Assembly: GCA_026545765.1 (NCBI GenBank)
Contig: CM048843.1
Span: forward strand, 88,165,050-88,229,049
Length of the DNA: 64,000 nucleotides
Reading direction: 5' to 3'
DNA from: Plantago major
Taxonomy: Eukaryota; Streptophyta; Magnoliopsida; Lamiales; Plantaginaceae
This document shows positions 43,370 to 55,300 of this stretch, one piece after another. The position numbers and the translations under genes are program-made. The notes beneath the pieces were generated by a model. That model searched no databases. It saw only the letters and a list, made by a program, of their open reading frames with translations, and was not told the DNA's origin. Numbering within the stretch: the stretch's first letter is position 1; every line of letters starts with the position of its first letter.

Positions 43370-46157
43370 TTAGGCCCCAGTCTGGCTTGGACCAGCTTCC
43401 TCAGCTTCAAGCCGATTGGTGGCTTCCGCAGCAAGAGCTTGAGCGTGGGTGAACAAGTCGTAATCAGCGGGAAGATCGAGAACGCGGGCAGGTAGGGCGA
43501 ACCACTTCTGCAGGAAAGCTCGATAATCGTTGAAGGGTACAAGGCCCACTTTCAGAAGAGCTTCCGGGACGAACCTCTGTAGGAAAGGCCCGCCGTTCTG
43601 GATCTCAATCTCGCCTTCCTCGGTGACCAGTTCCACGAACTCACACGCAGCCCAATCGCTTCGTCCGAGACACTTCGACACCATTTGCATCCGCAGAAGG
43701 GATTAATCCCTCCGCCTTCCAGTCAAAGTCTGGTGGAAGAAGTCCCTTGGACTGCAGCTGTCCGATCGCGGACACAAACCCATCCAGTCGGGCGGCATCC
43801 GACTTGTCCGAGGTCAGGAACTTGAAAGAAGCAGAATTCAAGAAGTCACGGCCGGCGTAAAGACGGACATAACGGAGGCCACCGACCAGGAAGTTCTTAA
43901 AATCCAGGAAAGCCTGCATCGCCTTATCGACGAATCTCTCCTGATGATCGAGGTCCGCCTTGATCTTCTCGGTACCGGTCTTCAACTTGGACCCTCACCT
44001 CTTCCTCCTTCAGCCGCATCTCCAGCTGCTTCACTTTTTCCGCCTCATCCGCGGATGTGGCCACAGCCTTGTGAAGGTCCTCTTCGATGGTGGCCCGTTC
44101 ACTGGCCTTCCACTGCATGGCCTTGATGAAGCACCCAAGCTGAGGAAACACCTGAGTAGATACAAGTTATATTGGTGTCACATTAAGAACGAATCAAGTA
44201 AATTAAGGACAGATTATTTACCCGCTGGTATAGAGCATCCAACCCTCCGACTCGCTCCATTTCTGGGAGCCCGCAAGCACGCTCGTACTCCTTGTCCAAA
44301 GCAGCTTGGTCCACAGGAAGGATACGGACAATCACTGCCGCAGCAGTTAGAGCTTCCGAGCTTGCCGCCCTCTTTTGTCCCGAGACAATGGCGTCCCACA
44401 TAAGTACGTCTCGGGGTGGAGCTCGAGTGTTGGCAGTGGCGCTCACAGCGTGAGCCTTGCTTTATCAGCACCGCCAAGGCTCGAGTCTTCACTGCCTTGC
44501 TCGCCTTTCCTCTTCGGCCGAACACAAAGCGTTTTCGGATCCGACATGGGCGCAGCGGAAGTGTTGATGATCTTGGTCCTTTGACCACCACGACTTCAAG
44601 AGCTGTTGTTCCTCTCAGAACCTCTTCTTCTCTCCGAGAGTTGACATAATGTAGTCAAACCAGTGAGCTGCACAATAAATCAAGGGCGTTAGGAACAGGC
44701 GGGATAAAGAAGGATTATCGGAATTGCGGACACTTGTGATCAAAATAAAGTATAATGAAGAAGAGAAAAGAAAAAAAAATGCCAAAGTCTCCAACAATCT
44801 AATCTCATCAAGTCCGTCTTCCCTCCCACTTCTACTTCACCGGTTAAACCGCAAAGGTAGGGAAGTGGCTGGCAGATCAATCCGTGGAACGGATAAGTAG
44901 GCGGGTCATACTTCTTGTGGATGGCCGCCACCCACGGGGCCACATTCTTTGGAAGAGGGCGCCAGTCTGGGATGCTCTCCCTCAAAAACTTTGTGGGCAG
45001 TCCCCACTGTTCTCACTGCCTCTCGGACTCTCCTGGTTTCAGGGCCATACGTACGAAAACGTACTTGTCCCACCACTTCGACCCCAACGACGAGATGGAG
45101 TCCGAGATAAAGTTGTAAGGTTTCCTATTCATGAAAGTGTAGAATAGCGGATTCCCCGGACTGAACGAGACATGGAAGAGCTGCCTAAAATTCTCAAAAT
45201 TCACAGGCTGTCCTTTCTTCTTACAAAAAACTACAAAGCAGATAAGGTTACCCAGGGACTTGGGGATAACCTGACTCGGACCTATACCAATATGGTTCAG
45301 GATGTTTTTCAGCTCTGTAGCAATGGGAATCTTCCATCCGCAGGAGAAGGCCACCTCATGCACGCACATATACCCGGCGGGCGGATTGTAAAAGGCGTGC
45401 CCAGGCTCGGGAATCATGATTTCTACGGAATCAGGGATCTCCCACTTCCGCCTCCACTCGGGGATGTCCTCCGCCCTAACCCTGGACGGACACGTAGGAA
45501 GCAGTCCGTCCGCGTTTAATTCTCCAAATTGATCCACTATGGTAACAGCGGACGCAGGACGTGGAAACTTTACTTGGGCAGCTTTCGCACCACGACCCTC
45601 GATTAATCGCAGATTGGACTGAACGGGCGCAGCGGGATGCAATGCAATCCGCCGACTGGATCGTCTAGAGGGACGAGTGACAGGAGATCCTTCTTCTTCT
45701 TCCTCCTCGCCCTCACCCTCCTCTTCCTCACCATCTTCTTCGTCCTCGAGGACACCTTCGGGTCTTCCGGACGTGCCAGCTTGGACGGACCTGCTTCTAC
45801 CTGAACACGGTCCTCCACTCCGGCCTCGAACATCTCCACGTCATCAGCCTCATGCCCGCTGTCGCCTGCCCGTTCAAGTTGAAGCGCATTCGGATCTATA
45901 GGCCCTCCCACACCGCCTATAGTCTGAGATTGGACCAACGTTCTCGCCTCATCAACACCGCCTTCGACCACTGGCCTGTCTGTCGGAGGGTTATCTGTTT
46001 CATGGGTTCCATGCCTAGCATCAGAATCTCTGGAGGAATGGACATCCACAAGAAAGTCTCCTACGGACACGCTCAGGTCCACGGACTCATCGCCCAAACC
46101 TACTTCATCCTGGTAATCCCGCACCTCGCGAACGTTTTGACTATCGCTCCCGGACAT
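43370..46157 (-). pseudogene. Antisense accessory ORF of the gypsy element ('putative gypsy-type transposon' protein)
   Basis: Pieces on minus form one gene: acidic N-terminus (46157 to about 45640, from MSGSDSQNV) with a basic patch RKRRVRARRKKKK; then, after a frameshift, a domain with PEPGHAFYNPPAGYMCVHEV, SFSPGNPLFYTFMNRKPYNF and GSKWWDKYVFVRM (45642-45015). An in-frame stop at 45013 is followed by IPDWRPLPKNVAPWVAAIHK. Then come an intron-like stretch, a segment ending AALDKEYERACGLPEMERVG, a coiled coil (44151 to about 43990, EKVKQLEMRLKEEE) and the C-terminal part to 43370. This is the plant family annotated as putative gypsy-type transposon (Transposase_28-like). It is known as an extra antisense gene of some Tat elements; its role is not known. 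Confidence 0.75.
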
Positions 46158-47414
46158 CCTAGGGCAGAAGGAAACGGATCAGAAACGATGAATGTTATTG
46201 TCCGAGAGTTCATTTATATGTCTTATTAAGTCCAGAGGTCCACGAAAAAGTCTAAACCCTAAGATTTTCTATACACAGAAGGACAGGGACCCCAAGACAC
46301 CTAAGACTTTTGTGCCATTGGCACCACGACCTGCCCCTTACGGCACGATGACAAAAGAAATAATTTATGGCCAAATACCACAGCCCACACCGATTTACAA
46401 GTAAACATGTATGGTCAAGACAGGTTGTGTCGGACGGGACTTATCAAATGAGAGTACACGACATCAACGAAGAAAATGGGCATATTATGAGCATGCAGCA
46501 GAAACACATCAATTATTGTCTAAACCAAAGGTATCGCAAAAGTCAATTACTGAAGACAGGCACAATTACGGAAGCAGCAAAAGAAGCTACACTAGACATG
46601 CAATAGACGTACAGCTTAAACGAGGCCAAAGAAAGGTACTTACTTGCTAGTATCCAAACAGAGGAGCTCCACGGATGATCGAATTTGGGTAATGCACCGA
46701 GGTTACAGATCTCAGCTCGATGGCCCAAAAGTCTTACAAGTCCCAGTTGCTCGGATAGACCTTGCGTTGTTTGAATTGCTTAAGGATTGCTCTGAGTTTC
46801 GAGATTGCTAAAAGTGTGAAAATGACTGATGGCCTGACTATTTATAAGGACAATATGGGATAGCCAAGAGTCACGTCGCTTGGATTTGAATCCCAACCGT
46901 TGATCCTCTCCAATCCAAGGGTTGTACCGTTTCGCGAATGGATGGCTGCCAGAACGTCGCATTTAATGTCATGACGCCACACATCAATCGGATCGGCGCC
47001 TATTGTTGATGTCGTCCTGATCCAACGGTCGCGTCTATTTACTCGGGATCTTTCTCCCATGGGCCGAACGGACAACCTATTGGGCCTCTTGGACTTTTGA
47101 AGAGGACAAATTCAACAATCGGCCCAACGGACAGCTTCCAAACAGCTACATCAGATCCTAACCGTACACGGACACATATATCTCGGATACAAATACCTTT
47201 TCCTCTACAGTCCCAGTTATGCGATAACTCGATCAGACGGAAAGGGGGAAGAGATATATTGAATCCTTGAGGACACGGACGACGGATCACGACAAAAAGG
47301 ATTTTTTTCCTTTTTCTCTTAATTAACGATTCGGACACGCTCCACAGACACGACTGATCCCTCATAGTTACCAACTATCTTCTACTAAGATACTTGGAAA
47401 CTGGGGGGGACATA
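46158..47414. other. 3' non-coding part of the gypsy element with polypurine tract
   Basis: It should contain the promoter of the antisense gene on the minus strand; a candidate TATA-like stretch is ATAAATAG at about 46848 (minus). The tract CTGGGGGGGA (47401-47410) primes plus-strand synthesis just before the LTR stub. No ORF with a known domain. Confidence 0.5.
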
Positions 47415-47460
47415 TATTGATACGGAAATATGTCCAATCCGTTAAGGGCGCCATAGAGCG
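47415..47460 (+). repeat. 46-bp LTR stub after the polypurine tract
   Basis: It reads TATTGATACGGAAATATGTC and continues as the first 46 bp of the LTR (TGTTGA changed to TATTGA) up to CCATAGAGCG, then switches abruptly to transporter exon sequence. It marks where the original 3' LTR started. Confidence 0.9.
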
Positions 47461-47740
47461 GTCGCGGTAAATGTGCTACCCTTCCTCGACTCCGTGATGG
47501 GTAGCCACTTGTCGTGTGGGTTGATCTCTGGTTCCAACTCAGCGTCGCAACTTGACAAAGATGACAAGCCTGATGCAATGTCAATGACTTGTTCATGTTC
47601 ATGAATACTTGTTAAGACATCATCAAGAACTGGAGTTACTCTTGATGATGATGAAGATGAATTAGTTCTGTCCATGCGGAAATTCACCATTTCTGCCATG
47701 GATTGTTGTTTCTGAAGAATGTGATTGTGTTTGTTCATGT
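47461..47740 (-). pseudogene. Copy of transporter copy B exon 1 and 5' leader inside the gypsy 3' end
   Basis: These 280 bp match 34145-34424 without a difference that I can see: part of exon 1 (from the ATG at about 47699 on minus, MAEMVNF, through PVLDDVLTSI to WLPITESRKGS) and the 41-bp leader, ending in CATGT, the target duplication. It is bordered on the left by the LTR stub and on the right by the complete 3' LTR. It has no downstream exons. Confidence 0.93.
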
Positions 47741-48595
47741 TGTTGATACGGAAATATGTCCAATCCGTTAAGGGCGCCATAGAGCGTGTCCTAAAGCGCA
47801 TCACGGCTTAACTAGCCAATTCAGTACTGGTCCGACCTCACATGGTCCGCCCAAAGTGAATCGACCAATACGCCGAAGTCACTACATCCCCACAGCTAGT
47901 CCGAGCTGGCTAAGGAAAGGACTTGTAAACCTGACCAGGTCAGTACAGAGATGCCTAACGGACCGTACGAGAGAACCTCGGACGCCACCATTACTTTAAG
48001 ACCAAACGTATGCAACAGAACCGCTGAGATACTTCCGTGAGACTCTGGGCTCGGACATCCAGAGTCACCCAAGGGCGGATCAACCAAGCAGACAGGTCTG
48101 TCCGAGGGACTAACACGGACCCAACAGTGAATAAAGATTTCAGAGGAAAAGGTCCAAACTACCTCCTGTGCCCACTTATCGGTATTGGACTACTGTTCAA
48201 TAATGGGCCATGGGCCGAAGGTAGCATTGGTGTCCAAATCTGGATCGTACACTTGGCATCATCTCATGAGCTACCTCGTGAGTATGCGATATCTATAAAT
48301 ACAGCCCAAGGTCCAAGACCTAGAGGTAAGTGAAAACTCGACAAATCACGAACCATATTAATATTATAACCTCCCTCATAACTATTACATTGAGAGCTTC
48401 CAACTCTCTCTTGAGTAAAGTCTCTTACCGGATTGACATAGGCAATCCGGGCATCCAGTTCTAACCCCCACTTAGTCGTTTCAGGTGACCTGGTTCGGAC
48501 GAGAAATCCTTCGGACTTCAAGTAGGAGGCGGGCTACAGACCGGGTTGCTTGTAATAAGTTTAGTTAGTTAGTGTTCGAGGTTTACCCCTCAACA
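47741..48595 (+). repeat. 3' LTR of the gypsy element
   Basis: 855 bp, TGTTGA...TCAACA, followed by CATGT (48596-48600). It has a TATA box at about 48294 and differs from the 5' LTR at scattered sites, such as GATACGG for GATATGG near its start, and in the C-run. Confidence 0.93.
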
Positions 48596-49085
48596 CATGT
48601 AATGAATATTTATAGAACACTTGTAAATTAGGTATCATGTTGAAAATTCTCTCTCTAGAATTCTCTCTTTTCACAATTTCTCTCGAATGAGAGCGTTCGT
48701 CCTCTGGCTGGAGTTTGAGTCCTCTCGATTGAGAGTTTTTGATCTTCTACCCCCCTTGTTTTCTTTTCGTCAACTCCAGATATCGATGAGATTTACCCAT
48801 ACACTTTGTGTGATTAGGAAAGGCCCACGATTCTCTGGATTTAAGTTACATTTATTTTATTGTTTATATCTTTCCCTTTTGCTAAATAAAGAAAAAACAA
48901 TCTCTTTGCAATCTGATTTTATTAGTAAGATAATACGTTTGACTTCCTTACATTCTTTCTCACCTTTTCTCTCTTTGGTGCTTGGGTGTGTGTCTTGTCT
49001 TTTTTGGCAGTGTATACATACGGCTCCTGTGGATAATTCTGGCGCCTCCATTCCGTACTGTATGTCCTACATCACTTCTTCTCTA

Positions 49086-52000
49086 ATGGCTAGCAATTTG
49101 GACTCTGATATTTTGGCCGGGTTGGGAAAATAGTTGCAGTTAACTGTGGATGAGGAACAATCAATTCAGGTTCCGACTGAGATTTGGGCTGCTCATGAGG
49201 TTGATTTTAGCTGGGTTTTGGTTGGTCGTTATTTGTCACGAAAGGCTACTCATTTGGATTCGCTGGAACGAACGTTGATTGTGTTGGTCCAGATAACGGC
49301 AAAGTAAAAGACTAGAGGGGGGGGGGGGGATGAATAGTCTTTTAAAACTTTTGTCGATAAACACAGTTTCTCAGATATCTGTGAATATATCTGATACTTA
49401 ATTTCAGAGAGCGGAAGACTTTTTAGTGATAAGTGCACGTGCTCAGCAAGATAGGTGTAAATACTTTGCAAGATAAATAAAGCAAGTAATAAACTACAGA
49501 AAGTAAATAACACAAGTCTTTTTATAGTGGTATCTGAAGGTGGCGTAATCCTTCAACTAATCCACTTCGGCCTTTCTCAGACCTAGAATCCACTAAGACA
49601 GATAATTGAGGTAACCTTACAAGTATCTTCTCTCGATTCCTAAATACACTAGGTTCCCAACCAAGTGTTCCCCCTGAGTTATTCCCCGGCTTTCACAATC
49701 AAGTACTTCATGTACTCAGAAACCTTTTGAGCTATTCCTTAGTTTCCCAAACTAAGTACTTCCTATGCTCAGTAACCTTGGAGTTATTCCTTAGTTTCCC
49801 AAACTAAGTACTTCCTGTACTCCACGCCGATTAAGGTGTTGGTTAAGGTAGTTTGTCAGGTGAGCTTCTTTAATAACTTGTTCAGTTATTCAGATAGCTC
49901 TATGAATCAAGTATACTTAATATACTTTGCAATGTATGGTATCTTGTTCTTTACTAACCCAAGTCTATGATAAGTGTTCAAGAGAATGAATCTCAGATAT
50001 GAAATCTTAGTTCAACTCTTTCACAAATAACAATGCTTGTTAAGGATCAGGACACTTAGAACTTTTGTGCTACTTAGAATCAAGAGCTTTGGTCGCAACA
50101 GAAAGCTTGAAGGTAAGTAGTGTGCTTGAGAGAGCTTGTGAGAGTATTCAATATAAGTTCTATGTGTTCAATGTTCTAAGGTGTGTTCTCAAGCAGTCTA
50201 AGTGTTGATATTTATAGATGAATTTGAGTGCCGTTTGAATAGTATCCGTTAGGCTTAACTCAATTTCAAACTATTGATATCTGAGTATAGTACTGTAGTA
50301 GGTTTGTCTTCTTCTTCAGAAGCTACCGTTTTTGTTCAGACATCTCTGTCCGCGCATTTAATGCATTGTACTATACTTTGTCCTGTAGTGCCAACGAAAC
50401 TATGCATGATATCAGAGATCTTTAAACTATCAGATTTCTCTGATGCTGTGCACGTCCTTTTCAAGAGATTATCACAACTCCAGATACCGTTTGTTGAAAC
50501 AACTTGTTATAATATATTTCTTTTCAGAAACATAGTTTATGTCCAAGGTATCTGAGTGTAGATATATGTGGGCACTTTCCTCATTTCAGAAACCTTTTAT
50601 TTTTCAGATATCTTTTGCAACACTGTTTATTTAAAAATGCTTGTGTCTTCAAGATATCTGGTCATAGGTATCTGAAAAACCTTTGTCTTCAGCAATCTTG
50701 TGCAGTCTTCAAATCTTCAAATTCGTTGAACTTTTCCTGCTGGATGCCTTCTTCTTGGTCTTCTTCAGAAAATAAAAATTACATTCAGAGACCTAACATC
50801 CTATACAAGATTAGCTAGACTATCATACTTAGTGAGTTTCCTCTTTTACAGTGTTCAAGTGAACCAGGAGTACTAACCACCTTTCGGAGCTAAGATAAGT
50901 CATTAGGTTGCTGATCAAAATCTAAACAAATATTCCTAACAGATTGGTATTTGGAATCCGAAGAAGAAGGTTTCTTTTAAAAAACTTGGGGATGAGCGGT
51001 TCTTGTTTTTGTTTGAGAATGATTTGGAGATGAGACGTGTCATGTGGAATTCTCCGTGGTCTTTCGATCGTAATCTTGTTGTTCTTCGTCCTGTTCCTCA
51101 TGGAGAAACTCCTGAAATCGTGGATCTTGATGTAAGTGATTTTCTTGTGCATGTTTCGGGCATTCCGTTCTCTCAAAAAAATAGTAAGATGGCTGAATTC
51201 TTGGGGAATCAGATAGGTACTTTTGTTGAATATGATGAGGCTCTGAATAATCGCGTTTCTGGTTCTATTATGTGTATTCGGATTCGAATTAACATTATGA
51301 AGCCTCTTTTACGTGTGATTAACATTGAGGGGCCTAATAATCGTATGGTCCAACTCACATTATCTTATGATCGTCTTCCCAATTTTTGTTATCATTGTGG
51401 ATTACTCGGTCATTTGGTGAAAGATTGCCCTTCGAGTTTGGAGATTATTGATGAGAATGGTAAGCTGAATGATTCAAATTTAGCCTATGGCAACTGGTTG
51501 CGTGCTCTTCCGATTGGTCAGGGTAAAAATTATATTGGAGGTTCAGTTCTAGTTCGTCTCGTCAGTTTGTGAGCTGAATTCCGAACAATGGTTTGCAGCC
51601 GTTGAATCTGACAGGAAATCGGGGAAAGGGCATATTGGGTAAATCACCAGCTTTGCACAATGAAAGGGCAATGGATTATGTGAGAATTTTTTGTTACAAG
51701 GAGCGTGACATTAATTCTGGAGTTTCAATTTTTGCGGAATCATCTTCCTCTTTCAAACCCCATGATGATACTATTATTAGGAATATGAATGTTCTTAATG
51801 ATCCCAAAAGAAACAGTCCATCCCTACTACTACCACAATCCAAGGAAATTTTTTTGTTTAACAACTCTTCAAATTATAATGGAAAGTCAACAAGTCCTCT
51901 TGACCTGATGCTGACCGAAGCTGACCCATTACCCTCTTTTTCTCCAACAACCCATTCCAGCCCAATCCGTTTTTCCTTACCTTTCATTCAGCCCAATAAC

Positions 52001-52357
52001 AAATCCTGGCCCAACTTAACCCATTCTCCTAGCCTGTTCACGTTTGGGGCTTCTAGTTTCTCTCAACCCAACTCCAGTACCTCTAATCTTCAATCTAATA
52101 TCCCAGCCAGTTCTAATTCCATAACCAGTACTGTTCCTACCATTACTGCTTCTCCTCTTCCTACAAGAAAACGTGGTCGCCCTCCAAGTGCAGAGAAACA
52201 AGTGAAATCTTATGGTCCTAGGAAAAGATTAAATGTTCGTAAGGCTATAGCGGATCAATCAGTGATTGGGGAATTTAAGAAGGCAAAAATTGCTCGTGAT
52301 ATTGTCACATCTTTACCAGAGGCGGGAGTTGCTGAGCAACCCCGCCTATCCAGATGA
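49086..52357 (+). pseudogene. LINE ORF1 (DUF4283 and CCHC zinc knuckle), split by a solo LTR
   Basis: The frame starts MASNLDSDILAGLGK and meets a TAG at 49131. It goes on in frame (EIWAAHEVDFSWVLVGRYLS) to 49281. With the solo LTR and one GATTG copy removed, it continues exactly in frame at 50947 (IWNPKKKVSFKKLG). The DUF4283 domain has MRRVMWNSPWSFDRNLVVL, then a knuckle CYHCGLLGHLVKDC (about 51390-51430). A frameshift near 51550 leads to the Ser/Pro/Asn-rich tail with an AT-hook-like RKRGRPP (about 52165-52190). ORF1 products bind the LINE RNA. Confidence 0.88.
49282..50941 (-). mobile_element. Solo LTR of a SIRE-like copia element
   Basis: 1660 bp with ends TGTTGG...CTAACA, exactly flanked by GATTG (49277-49281 and 50942-50946). 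On plus it has GACTAGAG followed by a long G-run (49307-49330) and ATGAATAG, a phrase I associate with SIRE/Maximus-type LTRs. A TATA box reads CTATAAATA on the minus strand (about 50207-50215), and the minus-strand start TGTTAGGAATATTTG also fits, so the direction is probably minus. No internal sequence remains, so LTR-LTR recombination removed the element. Confidence 0.9.
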
Positions 52358-55300
52358 GTGCAACCCCGCCTATTCAGATGAGTTGCATCTCTTGGAACTG
52401 TCAGGGCTTGGGGAACTCTTGGACAGTTCGTGCACTTGGTGATTATATTCCCAACCTTGTCTTTCTTGTTGATACCCGTATGGATGATCGTGGGATTGAC
52501 TCGGTTAAGCAAAAGTTTAATTATTTTGGTTTAGGTGTTGCATTAATCGGTTTTTCTGGAGGTTTAGCATTATTATGGGATAAGGAGACTTGTGTTACGG
52601 TGCAAAGTTACTCTAAACACCATATTGATGCTCATGTACTTTTGAGTGGACAAACTATTACTTGGCGTTTTACGGGTTTGTATGGAGAACTGGATCATGG
52701 GAGACGAATGATTACTTGGGATTTGTTACGGAGATTGAGCAATAATTCTGGTAGAGAATGGATTTGCATGGGTGATTTTAATGAGGTCTTAACACAAGAA
52801 GAGAAATTGGGAGGTCTATTGGTTCCGGCTTGGCGACTTAGAAATTTTCGGGAAGCTTTGAGTGCTACAGATTTGATTGATTTGGGATATAGTGGGTATC
52901 CATATACTTGGAGTAATAATCATGTGGATTCGGGACTTATTAAATGTCGATTGGATCGTATTGTTGCAAATCCGGGTTGGCAAGTTTTATTTCCTCACGT
53001 TTCAGTAACACATCTAACAACATCAGATTCTGATCATGTTCCTTTGTTACTAAAGTTGGCTGGTTCGGTCCATCATCGAAAGAAAAAGCCCAAACAATTT
53101 CGGTTTGAAGCTATGTGGTTGAAGTCGCCCGATTGTTTGCGTATAGTCCAGCAAAATTGGAATAATGATGTGGGCTTCCTTGAAAATGTTAATCATTGCA
53201 GAATCGGTTTGGCCCAATGGGATCAGGCCCAATTCGGCCAAGTGAATAAGAAAATAGCCTTGCTTCAGCGTGAATTGGATGAACTACAGCAACAGAGTAA
53301 TACGGCTGCTATCAGAGATCGAAAAAAGGAGCTGAAATTTGAGCTTGAATCTGAACGTGACAAGGAGGAGATCATGTGGCGGCAACGCTCGCGAATTCAA
53401 TGGCTAGCGGAGGGGGATAAAAATACCCGCTTTTTTCACACACAAGCTTCGAAGAGAGAAGTTAGAAACGAAATTCTGGGTCTCAAGGATCGCCATGGAC
53501 TCTGGTGTGAGGAGTTGGGGGATATGGAATTCATTGTCAATCAATACTTTTCTGACATTTTAACTTCACGCCAGCCGTCGCCAGAGGAGATCTCGGATGT
53601 GGTACAGACAGTGGGGAACAAGGTTTCAGAAAGTATCAACATGGAGCTATGTCGTGTATTCACTCCGGATGAGGTAAAGACTGCACTTTTCGATATGTAT
53701 CCTACTAAATCTCCTGGACCAGATGGTCTTCCTGCTATTTTTTATCAAAAATTTTGGCATGTTGTTAAGTTGAATGTGATTAATTGTGCTTTGTCTTTGC
53801 TGAATGATCGTCATCTTGATACTCAGTTAAATTATACTCATATTGTTCTCATTCCAAAGTGTCAAGCACCAGAGATGATTTCTCAATTTCGACCTATTAG
53901 CCTTAGTAATGTGATGTTTAAAAAGAATAGGTTGAAACCTCATATGCAGTCCATTATTTCTGAAACTCAGTCTGCGTTTGTGCCTACTCGTCTTATCACT
54001 GATAATGTCTTGGTTGCTTATGAGATAAATCATTTTTTGAAATAAAAAAACCAAGGGAAAAGATTGTTTTATGGATTTAAAACTTGACATGAGTAAACCT
54101 TATGATAGAGTTGAGTGGCCTTTCCTGGAGAGTGTTTTGACTAGATTAGGTTTTGTTGATTCTTTTGTTCAGTTAATTATGCTATGTGTCCATTCTGTGT
54201 CTTATCCTGTGTCGTTGAATGGAAATATTCTTGACCCTATCCAGCCAGGGAGGGGGATTCGGCAAGGGGATCCCCTTTCTCCATATTTGTTCTTATTTGT
54301 TACTGAGGCTTTTTCAGCTTTGTTACATGATGCTGATCAGCGGGGGGTGTTGAAGGGGGTTTCTGTTTCTCCTTCGGCACCTAGGATTTCTCATCTTTTG
54401 TTTGCTGATGATACTCTGTTATTTTGTCATGCTTCTGTCAATGCTTCACATGAGATTCGTCGAATTTTACATAGATAGAGTTTGGCTTCTGGGCAAGAAA
54501 TTAATCTGGATAAAAGTACTATAGTTTTTAGTCGTAATACTCCGAGTGAGAGGGTGCAGGAGGTGAGGGGTATTTTGGGGGTGCGTGTTGTTGATAAGCA
54601 TGTGAAATATCTAGGTTTGCCTACTGATATGGGTCGGTCGAAAAAGAGGTATTTGGGTGGTTGAGGGAGCGGGTTTGGAAGAAAACTCAGGGGTTTGGGG
54701 AGCGTAGTCTGTCTCAAGGAGGGAAAGAAGTTCTTATTAAAGCTGTCTTCCAGTCTATTCCTACTTATGTAATGAGTTGTTTTAAGCTTCCTGATTATCT
54801 TCTTACTGAAATTGAGTCTGTTATTGCAAAGTTTTGGTGGGGAGATGGTCCGAAAAATAAAATTCATTGGCTTAAGTGGGATTCTTTGTGTGAGAGTAAG
54901 GGGGATGGGGGTATGGGTTTTCGTGATCTTCGGTCTTTTAATTTGGCTATGTTGGGGAAACAGATTTGGCGAATTATTCACTATCCAGATTCTCTTCTTA
55001 GCCGGGTTCTGAAAGCGAAATATTTTTCTGATTGTGATGTACTTGATGCTACAGCAAAGTCTAATTCTTCTTATACTTGGAAGAGTTTGTGTAGTTCTTT
55101 GGAAATTATTCGCAAAGGTGTGCATTGGAGAGTGGGTAATGGTGAAAGTATTCATGTTTGGACTGATAATTGGCTTCCTCGAGATTATGCTTTGCGTGTT
55201 GTCACTCCTAATTTTCATACTTTGGCTGATTTGTATGTCTCTGATCTGATTGATATGTCTGCTTTTAGTTGGGATAGAGATTTACTCACTCAGTTATTTT

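Larger units (their letters stand above)
34425..48595 (+). mobile_element. Tat-lineage Ty3/gypsy retrotransposon with antisense accessory ORFs
   Basis: CATGT flanks both ends (34420-34424 and 48596-48600). Each LTR starts TGTTGA and ends TCAACA. The primer-binding region TGGCGCCGTCTGTGGGA (35299-35315) and a polypurine tract CTGGGGGGGA (47401-47410) are in place. Gag, protease, RT, RNase H, a second RNase H-like domain and integrase follow in gypsy order; the second RNase H and the extra antisense ORFs between pol and the 3' LTR are marks of the Tat/Retand group. The LTRs differ at roughly ten single sites plus two blocks and a C-run, so insertion is fairly recent, although gag-pol carries many frameshifts. 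It sits 41 bp upstream of the copy B ATG. Confidence 0.93.

Noticed and set aside
47442..47804. A third transporter gene near 47.5 kb
   Set aside because: It is only the copied 280-bp exon 1 segment plus LTR sequence; no other exon follows.
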